This document shows, piece by piece, positions 37,462 through 45,441 of a stretch of 64,000 nt of DNA. The stretch comes from Dyella tabacisoli. GTDB lineage: Bacteria; Pseudomonadota; Gammaproteobacteria; Xanthomonadales; Rhodanobacteraceae. Position numbers and translations under genes: made by a program. Location: positions 1 to 64,000 of the forward strand of contig NZ_KZ857175.1 in the NCBI RefSeq assembly GCF_003350925.1. Direction: 5' to 3'. Within the stretch, counting starts at the first letter, position 1. The number at the start of each line of letters is the position of its first letter. The notes beneath the pieces are model-generated. The model did not search any database and had not been told where the DNA came from. It worked only from the letters and a program-made list of their open reading frames with translations.

Positions 37462-37473
37462 ATAGTAGTATAA
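37462..37473. promoter_or_regulatory. Possible GntR operator in the GH42/kinase divergent promoter
   Basis: ATAGTAGTATAA reads TTATACTACTA on the other strand, matching the dgo operator core TTGTACTACAA at 9 of 11 positions. It overlaps -10-like boxes for both directions (TATAAG on plus, TATACT on minus). It is the weakest member of the motif set. Confidence 0.45.
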
Positions 37474-37506
37474 GTTGACATTTAAATTCAGCGAAAGGCG
37501 CAGCAC

Positions 37507-39639
37507 ATGTTTCGGCCCTTATTCATGGCGTTGATCGCCGTCGCCGTGATGACCACTGCCGCTGCCGCAAGTGCAGGCGATACCGGCGATCAACATCGGC
37601 TACCGGTTCAGGGCGCAACGTTGCTGCGGCAGCGCGAGCCGATGAGCTTCGGCGTGTTCTATTACCCGGAGCAATGGCCGCGCAACCAGTGGCAGCGCGA
37701 CTTCAATGGCATAGCCCGGCTCGGCTTCGACTTCACCCATATGGCTGAATTCAGTTGGACCTATCTGGAGCCGGAAGAAGGCCGCTTCGATTTCGAATGG
37801 CTCGACCACGCCATCGATCTGGCCGACAAGGCGGGGCTGCGCGTCGTTCTCGGCACGCCTTCGGCGGCTCCGCCGAGCTGGATGGACGAACACTATCCAG
37901 AAGTTTATCGAGTGGATGAACACGGCCAACGCCACGAACACGGCATCCGTGCGGAAGTATCACTGGCCAATCCGAAATACCAGGCTTTCGTCACGCGGCT
38001 GGTAACAGCCATGGCCGAGCATTATGGCCATGACCGTCGCGTATGGGGTTGGCAGGTGGACAATGAGCCCGGCTCGTTTTCCGACTATAGCGATAGCGCT
38101 CGCGATGCATTCCAGCACTGGTTGCAGGATAAATACGGCAGCATCGACGCCATGAACACGGCATGGGGCGGCTCGTTCTGGAGCAGCCGCTACACGAGCC
38201 TCAAAGAAGTGCGGCTACCCAATGCGACACTCGCTGCCGAAGACAAACTGAGCCCGCATGCGCTGCTCGACTTCGCCCGGTTCCAGGCAGACACCACGGC
38301 ACACTTTCTCGATGCGCAGGCGGCGATCATCAAGAAACTCGCAGGCCCCGCGCAATGGGTGACGACCAACTACACCAACGTCAGCACCGCCACCGATCCC
38401 CGACGCAGTCATGGTCTGGATTTCCCGACCTTCACGCTCTACCCCGTCGCCGGTGCGAATGTACTCGGCGGCGATAGCTATGCGATCGGCAAACCAGCCA
38501 ACTTGATGGAGGCCGCCGCCTATTTCCGTTCCCTCACCGGTACGTTTGGCGTGATGGAGCTGCAACCGGGCCAGGTGAATTGGGGCGAGATCAACCCGCA
38601 ACCGATGCCCGGCGCGATCAGCATGTGGATGTGGCACAGCTTCGCCTCGGGCGCCTCATTGCTCAGCACCTACCGCTATCGCCACCCACTGCGCGGCAGC
38701 GAGATGTACCACGAAGGCATCGTCGGCACCGATGGCGTGACGCTTTCTCGCAGCGGACGCGAATTTGTCGATACCTTGCGCGACATCAAGGCGCTCGCGG
38801 CGAAACTCGACCCGCACGCGCGGCTGCCCGCACGGCTAGCCGCGCGGTACACGGGCTATCTGTGGAGCCAGGATGTGTTCTGGGATCTGGAGATCCAGCC
38901 GCAAACCTCCCTATGGAAAAGCTGGGCCTATCGAAACACGTACACGCAGATAGTGAAGAGCACCGGTGCGCCCATGGATTTCGTCGCCGAAGGCGATGAC
39001 TTCAGCCGCTATCCGTTCTTGATCGCGCCGGCTTATCAAATGGTAGGCGATGCGTTGGCGAAGAAATGGCGGCGTTATGTCGAGCAGGGCGGCCATTTGA
39101 TCTTGACGAGCCGCACCGGCCAGAAGAACGCGTTGGGGCATTTCCACGAAGGGCCATGGTCGACGCCGATCCTCGACCTGATCGGCGCCGACGTCGATGG
39201 TTTCGACATGTTGCCGGAGAGTGCAAACGGGCAGGTGAGTGCAGGCGGCAAGACGCATGCCTGGCATCGCTGGGCCGACATTCTTACGCCCCGGCAAGGT
39301 ACCGAGGTGCTCGCCACGTATGCCGATCATTACTACACCGGCAAGGCGGCCGCGATCACCCGCACGCTGGGCCGCGGCACGGTCACCATGATCGGCGTGT
39401 CGACCGACGACGGCGAACTGGAGCGCGAAGTCGTACGCGGTGTTTATCGACGCGCGGGCGTGGCGATTGAAGATCTACCGAAAGCTGTATTCACCGAGTG
39501 GCGAGGTGGATTAAATTTCATGGTGAACTACAACACCCAGCCATTTTCACCCGTGCTGCCACCAACGGCGACGATAGTGCACGGCCAAGTGCCATTGGCT
39601 CCGGCGCAGACGCTGATCTGGAAAGAGGCGACACCCTGA
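37507..39639 (+). CDS. Secreted GH42 beta-galactosidase
   Basis: Hydrolyses beta-galactosides, here probably in the periplasm or outside. The 710 residues have a signal peptide (PLFMALIAVAVMTTAAAASA, cleavage near residue 23). The GH42 barrel includes FGVFYYPEQWPRNQWQRD, the acid/base Glu in WGWQVDNEPG, and the nucleophile Glu in GVMELQPGQVNWG. A trimerisation domain with YVEQGGHLILTSRTG and a small C-terminal beta domain (FMVNYNTQPFSP) follow. Most GH42 enzymes are cytoplasmic, so a signal peptide is notable. Divergent from the kinase gene. Confidence 0.93.
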   Translation: MFRPLFMALIAVAVMTTAAAASAGDTGDQHRLPVQGATLLRQREPMSFGVFYYPEQWPRNQWQRDFNGIARLGFDFTHMAEFSWTYLEPEEGRFDFEWLDHAIDLADKAGLRVVLGTPSAAPPSWMDEHYPEVYRVDEHGQRHEHGIRAEVSLANPKYQAFVTRLVTAMAEHYGHDRRVWGWQVDNEPGSFSDYSDSARDAFQHWLQDKYGSIDAMNTAWGGSFWSSRYTSLKEVRLPNATLAAEDKLSPHALLDFARFQADTTAHFLDAQAAIIKKLAGPAQWVTTNYTNVSTATDPRRSHGLDFPTFTLYPVAGANVLGGDSYAIGKPANLMEAAAYFRSLTGTFGVMELQPGQVNWGEINPQPMPGAISMWMWHSFASGASLLSTYRYRHPLRGSEMYHEGIVGTDGVTLSRSGREFVDTLRDIKALAAKLDPHARLPARLAARYTGYLWSQDVFWDLEIQPQTSLWKSWAYRNTYTQIVKSTGAPMDFVAEGDDFSRYPFLIAPAYQMVGDALAKKWRRYVEQGGHLILTSRTGQKNALGHFHEGPWSTPILDLIGADVDGFDMLPESANGQVSAGGKTHAWHRWADILTPRQGTEVLATYADHYYTGKAAAITRTLGRGTVTMIGVSTDDGELEREVVRGVYRRAGVAIEDLPKAVFTEWRGGLNFMVNYNTQPFSPVLPPTATIVHGQVPLAPAQTLIWKEATP

Positions 39640-39832
39640 TCGGTCAAGCGCGCTACGTCCAAAAATCGGACGAATCGCGCGCTGAGCGTCGGGCGATTGT
39701 TTTGTGCGACCGAGAGAGTCCATGCGGTTTAGCCCGAGAGAGGGCACTTACCGAAGTTTTGCGAGATTCCCCACGATCGGATTCTTGAAGGCGACCCTGC
39801 GGTGATCGTCCTCAAGAGGCGAAGGTCGATGC

Positions 39833-40423
39833 TTACTGTTTCAATCGGGTCAAGTTGGCGGTAAACGATCGTACCCATGTCGTCCCGCCATCATTCGAAT
39901 ACGACTCCTCGTATTGGTGCGAATCCGGCTTGATGTTGGACCACATGGCCTTCACCAGGATCGTCTTGTCATACACGCTATTGTCCTGGCCAATCAGCAC
40001 GACTCGGCCATCCTTGAATTCACCGATATTGGACGACAGTGTTCCGACCTTGCTGTTGGCGAACGACTGAGTCCACTGGTGCGCGCTCGGGTTGTACAGG
40101 AAGAGCGTAAGGCCCTCCCAGTGGCCTTTCGGTCCGTCCGCTTCGATCTCCTCCAGTTCGGCCTTGCCATCCCATACCTTGCGCACGGTCACCGTTCCAT
40201 TCAGTTCAACGGATGCCGAACTGCTCGCAAACGGATCAAGAATTCGCTTGATGTGGGTGTGCCACACGCCAATGTTGAAATCAAAATCGTGCTGTCCATC
40301 GCGCATCGCGCTGGGAGGAGCCGTCGACTGGGATGCTCCGACGCGGGGATAGGAAAGAGCGATGCCGGCGACGGCCCCGAGAACTAACGCCATCTGCGCC
40401 CAATGCTTCACTCGATGTTTCAT
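39833..40423 (-). CDS. Secreted DUF1579-like protein
   Basis: Exported protein of 196 residues and unknown function. A signal peptide (hydrophobic MALVLGAVAGIALSY) is followed by a lipocalin-like beta domain with DFDFNIGVWHTHIKRI, LNGTVTVRKVWDGKAELEE and ILVKAMWSNIKPDSHQYEES, the pattern of DUF1579/THAP4-like small-molecule-binding proteins. The start at 40423 follows a GGAG ribosome site. It is divergent from the MocR regulator, which may control it. Confidence 0.65.
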   Translation of the reverse strand: MKHRVKHWAQMALVLGAVAGIALSYPRVGASQSTAPPSAMRDGQHDFDFNIGVWHTHIKRILDPFASSSASVELNGTVTVRKVWDGKAELEEIEADGPKGHWEGLTLFLYNPSAHQWTQSFANSKVGTLSSNIGEFKDGRVVLIGQDNSVYDKTILVKAMWSNIKPDSHQYEESYSNDGGTTWVRSFTANLTRLKQ

Positions 40424-40628
40424 TTGTTTCTCCAAAACATTAATCGGCTAACGGCTCACACATGCCTGCGGATGAGGCTGGCGCCGGCGAATAGCCGCGC
40501 GCCAAGGCCGGCAGAAAGCATCGATCTCATCGGATCTACCGCAGTTCTGTCAGCGCACTCTCCTAAGCTATGCTGGAAGTGGCCCAGACAAAAAGGGCCA
40601 CTCTGCGAAAATATGGGTGGGTCACTTG

Positions 40629-42140
40629 ATGGATCCGTTGTTTGAGATCGAGATTGAACGCCCTGTCGCAGGATCGCGGGATGCCGGCCGCTTTCTCTAT
40701 CGTCAATTGAAGGACGCCATTCAAGACGGCCGCCTCACTGCCGGTACCCAACTGCCCGCGAGCCGCAAATCGGCTGCGTTCTTCGGCCTTTCGCGCAACT
40801 CCGTGGCCGAGGTCTATGACCGATTGTCGAATGAGGGCCTCGTCGTCGCCCGCCACGGCTCGGGCACCTATGTCGCCGATCTGCCCCCGGAACCCGCATC
40901 GTTACCTTCGCCAGCCAGCACGTACCGGCTAAATACCTTCTGGCTCCAGGAGGATGTGACAGCAGCGATGGGGTTCTGGCGCGACGACTCGCCGACCGTC
41001 TCTCGCGCCGAAGCGCCGATCGATTTCCGTCCCGCCTTGATCGATTCGCGCCTGTTCCCGTTCGACGTCTATCGCCGCGTCAGCGCCAAGCAGTTGCGAG
41101 GTCTTGAGAAAAAGCCCGCCGCATACAAAAGTCCGCAAGGCAATCAGGGTAATTTTCATTTGCGCGCGGCCATCACCAACCATATCGCGCTGACCCGCGC
41201 CGTTGCATGTCGTCCTGAGGATGTAGTGGTGACCGCGGGGGCGCAGCAGGCCTTCGACCTTTTGGCCCGCATCCTGGTGACGCCAGGCGAGACAGTGGTA
41301 GCGGTCGAGGATCCCGGCTATCCGCCGATGCGCGTCGCATTTGCCGCCGCCGGCGCCCGGATCGTGCCAGTGCCGGTAGACGAGGAGGGGCTGGTGGTGG
41401 ATAGCCTGCCGCCAGGTGTCAGCGTGATCTGCGTCTGCCCATCGCATCAGTTTCCGTTAGGCGTCACCATGTCGAAGTGCCGCCGCACCGCCTTGGTCAA
41501 TTTCGCCCGCCAGCATGGGGCCGTCATCGTCGAGGACGACTATGACGGCGAGTTCCGCTATGAAGGCAATCCGCTGCAATCGCTTCGTGCCGCCGATCCG
41601 GCCGATGTGGTTTTCTATGTGGGCACCTTCTCGAAATGCATGCTTCCGTCTTTGCGTCTCGGCTTTATGGTGGTGCCGGACTGGGCGCGGCGCACCTTGG
41701 TCGCGGCGAAAAACTGCCTCGATTGGCATTGCTCGACGCCGCTTCAGACCGGCGTCTGTGCATTCATCGCGGAGGGCCATCTCGCGCATCACGTCCGCAA
41801 GATGCGTCAGATCTATAGGCGGCGACGCCAGTTGCTGCTCGACTTGCTCAAGCGGGATTTCAGCGACTGGCTAGAGCCGATTCCCTCACTTTACGGCATG
41901 CACATCGCTGCCTGGGCTCGGCCCGGAGTTGATCTGGACGCCGCTGTTGATGCACTTGCGGCTCGCGCGGTGAAGATTCACACGCTCGAACGCTATCACT
42001 TGATGCAGTCGCCGCGCTCGGGACTTGTGTTCGGCTACGGTGCGGTTGATCTGCCCGAGATCGAGCGCGGCCTGGCCGCGCTGAAAGAGGTGCTTTCGCG
42101 GTCTAGGCTATGCACTGGTGCAGATATTTTCGAAGTCTGA
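40629..42140 (+). CDS. MocR/PdxR-type GntR-aminotransferase regulator
   Basis: Regulator of 503 residues. An N-terminal GntR winged helix (residues 15-80, LPASRKSAAFFGLSRNSVAEVYDRL) is joined to a class-I aminotransferase-fold domain that binds PLP. Visible are VTAGAQQAFDLLARILV, CPSHQFPLGVTMS, EDDYDGEFRYEGNPLQSL and the PLP-Lys region YVGTFSKCMLPSLRLGF. Such regulators usually control an adjacent gene in response to PLP or an amino compound. The divergent DUF1579-like gene is the only close target. GTG 40617 is an alternative start four codons earlier. Confidence 0.9.
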   Translation: MDPLFEIEIERPVAGSRDAGRFLYRQLKDAIQDGRLTAGTQLPASRKSAAFFGLSRNSVAEVYDRLSNEGLVVARHGSGTYVADLPPEPASLPSPASTYRLNTFWLQEDVTAAMGFWRDDSPTVSRAEAPIDFRPALIDSRLFPFDVYRRVSAKQLRGLEKKPAAYKSPQGNQGNFHLRAAITNHIALTRAVACRPEDVVVTAGAQQAFDLLARILVTPGETVVAVEDPGYPPMRVAFAAAGARIVPVPVDEEGLVVDSLPPGVSVICVCPSHQFPLGVTMSKCRRTALVNFARQHGAVIVEDDYDGEFRYEGNPLQSLRAADPADVVFYVGTFSKCMLPSLRLGFMVVPDWARRTLVAAKNCLDWHCSTPLQTGVCAFIAEGHLAHHVRKMRQIYRRRRQLLLDLLKRDFSDWLEPIPSLYGMHIAAWARPGVDLDAAVDALAARAVKIHTLERYHLMQSPRSGLVFGYGAVDLPEIERGLAALKEVLSRSRLCTGADIFEV

Positions 42141-42406
42141 GCTGTCGTTATTGGCCGAGAGTGGTGTGCATTTACCCACTATCGTCCGCTTCGTTGACCC
42201 ATAATTTGGCCGACCATTGAGGACAAATTTACGTGGGTTGCTTAAGCCTTCCTTTCGTCCTGCCCCATAGTTGCCGTCTTAGTTGCTGAGACAGGGTAAT
42301 GCTTTAGTCAAAAGTCACGGAGACGTCGCGGCTGAGAGTCAAGATGGCACAGCACGTGTAGTCGCCGGAGAATGCGCCCCCATCTGAGCACGACATACGA
42401 TCAGCT

Positions 42407-43048
42407 ATGACCACACCCTACGTCGACCCAAAGCTCGTTCTCGCATGGCAAGCAGCGCATTCCATCGCACGGGGCTCCCCGCCCCCTGTTCACGACCGCG
42501 GGGGCTTCCGAGTCGATACCCACTCGGAAAAGGAAGTGAGACGCTGGGTATTTCCACAGCTATGTGATGGGTTGCGCGCAATCGCACATGACATTACGGC
42601 TCCACGGCATTACATAAAGCTGTGCGGCTCTGACGAGGAGTTGCGAAGTGCACTGCCAGCTCGCTGGGAGGTTCAACCAGCGAACTATTTTATGACGGCG
42701 GCAGCGGCAACCCTCGATACAAAACCTTTGCCGAATGGGTACAGGATGGAGTTTCATCAAGCCGGGCCGGTCGCCCGAGCTTGCATCATCGCGCCGGATG
42801 GCGATCTGGCCGCAAGCGGATGCGCGGCAGAAACTGCAGATGTCTTCATTTATGATCGAATCGAAACTGCGCAGGATCACAGGCGGAAAGGATTGGGTGT
42901 CGCGGTGATGATCGCTCTTGGAGCGGCGAGAAAATCCCTCGTAAGTCCGCAGCTTCTGGTCGCGACAGAAGACGGCCGCAACCTTTATGCGAACCTTGGT
43001 TGGACGGTGCTCGCGCCGCTCGCTGCTGCAACAATTTCGGAAAGTTGA
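42407..43048 (+). CDS. GNAT-family N-acetyltransferase
   Basis: Protein of 213 residues whose C-terminal half (residues 115-205) is a GNAT domain: FIYDRIETAQDHRRKGLGVAV gives the R/Q-x-x-G-x-G/A acetyl-CoA loop and ATEDGRNLYANLGW the final strand. The N-terminal half is unassigned. The substrate is unknown. It lies alone, between gaps of 266 and 290 bases in which I see no gene. Confidence 0.75.
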   Translation: MTTPYVDPKLVLAWQAAHSIARGSPPPVHDRGGFRVDTHSEKEVRRWVFPQLCDGLRAIAHDITAPRHYIKLCGSDEELRSALPARWEVQPANYFMTAAAATLDTKPLPNGYRMEFHQAGPVARACIIAPDGDLAASGCAAETADVFIYDRIETAQDHRRKGLGVAVMIALGAARKSLVSPQLLVATEDGRNLYANLGWTVLAPLAAATISES

Positions 43049-43226
43049 ACCTATACGCGGACTGATCTTGCAGTCCGGCCGCGCTCACTTCCAGCAGGAG
43101 TCGTGTGCCCAACGCCAGCGCGCTGTTTAGGCCGTACCGGGGACCCAAGGGCGCAAAGACATTTTTTAATGAATCTGATCCCTTACCTCGGACCTCTTAC
43201 CTCGCGCTCCGCGTGGAGACCGCCCC

Positions 43227-43252
43227 AACCCCTCTCCCGGTGGAGAGGGGTT
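43227..43252. terminator. Perfect hairpin between convergent genes
   Basis: Eleven-base stem AACCCCTCTCC / GGAGAGGGGTT with a CGGT loop, in the gap between the GNAT and pentapeptide genes. It could act as a bidirectional terminator, but the sequence also resembles a CCCCTCTCC-type palindrome dispersed in many proteobacterial genomes. Confidence 0.5.
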
Positions 43253-43338
43253 ACGTCGAGGTGCGCATTGCTTGATGGTCCTCGACGCATATAAAACGAA
43301 ATTCGTCTCCTTCGGAAGACGGGTCCACCAACAAACCT

Positions 43339-45441
43339 TCAAATAGAGCTGGACGGCCATCGCGCCGACACTGGAAAGGCGTGCAGTTGTTCTGTAGTGC
43401 ACGTGCCGCCCCTGCCATCAGGGCAGGTGGTTTGAGGCCCCGTGCTGCGGGCGTCGAGTTTGGTCGGGTCATAGTCGAACGTTTTGCCATCGGGGTACAG
43501 GCGGTGCACGACGTTGATGCTTCCTCTCTTGGCGGAAAGCTGCGCTCTAGTCAGTACGACGTCCATCAAGGAGGCCCCGACGAAATCGGCGCCGGCCAGA
43601 CAGGCCGAGGAGAAGTTCGTCTGTTTATTGCCGGAGCGCGGCGCCTTGATATTGGTGAACGTTGCCGACACCAGGCATGCGCCCGAGAAGTTCACGTTGC
43701 TCAGCCTGCCGTCGCTGATGCCCTTGAAATCCACCTCGGCCAACATGGCGGACGAAAAATTGGCCTCCGTGAGCACGGCGCCATTGAATATGGCCTCCCA
43801 CATCCACGCGTCGGAGAAGTTCGCGTTCATCAGGGTGGCATTGGCGAAATTCGCGCTTGGCAGATGGGCGCCGGTGAAATCCGCGGCTTCGAGGATTGCT
43901 TTGCTGAACTTAGCGTTTTCCAGATTGCAACTGCCGAAGCGCATGCTGCGTAGGTCCGCAGATTCGAAATCGGCGTTGATTAGCTTCAGGCCCGCGAAAT
44001 CCACGATGGGCAGGATCGCTTCCTTGGCCTTGAAGTTCTCGAAGGCTCCACTGCTTGGCCGGTCCAGCGTAATGGTCGCACCGCTGGCATCGACATAGGA
44101 CCAGTCGGTGCCCAACAGGCTGGAGGCGAACTTGGCGCCGGCCAGGTGCATGCGCTCTTTCCGGGAGGTGTCACGGCGGGGTGTGCGCGCATGCTTCACC
44201 TTGCCGGCCAGCACCGCGTTGCGGAAGTTGGTGCCCTGCAGGTCGGCGTTGTCGAAGTTTACTTCGTCGAAGCTGGCCACCGGCACCGGTGCGCGCATTC
44301 GCTGCCCTCCCTCGTATTCGGCTTCCCTGGCGCTGAAATCCGCGCCGGCCAGTTCGGTGTCTTTGAACGACACGAGTTTCAGCGTGGTTCCTCCGAAGAT
44401 GGCTTTGTCCATTTTCGCGGCGTCAAACGTGCTATCCGAGATGCGCACGCCGTCGAAACGCGCATCCGTGAGCGTGGCCCCGCTGAAATCGACCTGGTGA
44501 ATGCTTGCCGGCTGGTCGAGTCCAGCGTTCGCGCTCGACTGCAGGCCGATGACCTGGAGTACTTCTTCCATGGTCAGCGCTCCGAAGCGCGCGTTGACGA
44601 GGCTGGCGTTCTGGGCATTGGAGACGACGAACTTCGAGCCGCCGAATGCCGGCCGGGTCAGCCTCGCATTCTTCAATGAGGCATAGGTGAAGCTGCAGTC
44701 ATGGAAAATAGTTGCGGTGCCTTCCACGCCGTCGAGCTGCGCATATATCAGGTTCGAGCCGGAGAGCCAGGTCCGGTTGAGGCTGGCTTGCTTAAGCGAG
44801 GCACCCGCCAGATTGCAGTCCCGGATGGTGGCACCGTCGAGCTTGGCGCCGTCCAGCTTGATATCACTGAGGTTCATGTTAACCAGGCTTTGCTTGCTGA
44901 GATTGGCTCTTATCATGCGTCCGGCGTATAGCTGCCAGGAGCCGAAGGTGCAGCGCTCGAAGGTGCAATCGGTGAAGTTGACGCCGACCAGGAGGGCCTT
45001 GGAGAAATCGGTGTCGATGAAATGCACGCCAGTGAAATCGGTGTCGTTGAGATCGATTACCGTCTTGCCCTGTGGACCAAAGTCGGCCTTCTCGCAGCGC
45101 TTGGACTCGCGGATGCTCGACACGCCGTGCGCATCCGTGCGCATCTCAAACTTGTTGCGCTGCTGTGTATCGATGCCCGCCAGCCGCGCCAGCAGCGCGA
45201 CCCGCTCCGGCTCTGGCTCGTTCTGTGCCCCGGTCAGCGCCGACAGCAGTCCACGCGGGGCCGGGAAAGGGATGGGGATGAAGCCCTGGAAGAACGCGGC
45301 CCATTCTTCGAAGGATCGAGTGTCCGGTTCGCGCTCATCGAGCTGAATCCGCATCCGCTTGGCGTCTTTGTCTACATGGAACATGAAGCGTAGGTGCGCG
45401 TCGCCGATGAACAGGCTGAGCTTGCCTTCGAAAATAAACAT
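43339..45441 (-). CDS. Large pentapeptide-repeat protein
   Basis: Protein of 700 residues. Residues 1-120 are a non-repeat head (MFIFEGKLSLFIGDAHLRF). Residues 125-640 are dominated by A(D/N)LxX-type pentapeptides, such as LVNMNLSDIKLDGAKLDGA, NADLQGTNFRNAVLAG and ADFTGAHLPSANFANATLMN, which would form a right-handed quadrilateral beta-helix. No enzymatic motif or signal peptide is seen. The frame opens at 45489, but ATG 45441 shares one base with the stop of the upstream giant gene (TAATG), so the two are coupled. Function unknown; a partner or immunity-like role to the upstream protein is conceivable. Confidence 0.75.
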   Translation of the reverse strand: MFIFEGKLSLFIGDAHLRFMFHVDKDAKRMRIQLDEREPDTRSFEEWAAFFQGFIPIPFPAPRGLLSALTGAQNEPEPERVALLARLAGIDTQQRNKFEMRTDAHGVSSIRESKRCEKADFGPQGKTVIDLNDTDFTGVHFIDTDFSKALLVGVNFTDCTFERCTFGSWQLYAGRMIRANLSKQSLVNMNLSDIKLDGAKLDGATIRDCNLAGASLKQASLNRTWLSGSNLIYAQLDGVEGTATIFHDCSFTYASLKNARLTRPAFGGSKFVVSNAQNASLVNARFGALTMEEVLQVIGLQSSANAGLDQPASIHQVDFSGATLTDARFDGVRISDSTFDAAKMDKAIFGGTTLKLVSFKDTELAGADFSAREAEYEGGQRMRAPVPVASFDEVNFDNADLQGTNFRNAVLAGKVKHARTPRRDTSRKERMHLAGAKFASSLLGTDWSYVDASGATITLDRPSSGAFENFKAKEAILPIVDFAGLKLINADFESADLRSMRFGSCNLENAKFSKAILEAADFTGAHLPSANFANATLMNANFSDAWMWEAIFNGAVLTEANFSSAMLAEVDFKGISDGRLSNVNFSGACLVSATFTNIKAPRSGNKQTNFSSACLAGADFVGASLMDVVLTRAQLSAKRGSINVVHRLYPDGKTFDYDPTKLDARSTGPQTTCPDGRGGTCTTEQLHAFPVSARWPSSSI

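Noticed and set aside
37475..37480. TTGACA as the -35 box of the GH42 gene
   Set aside because: No -10 box at suitable spacing before the ATG at 37507; the spacing would place it inside the ribosome site.
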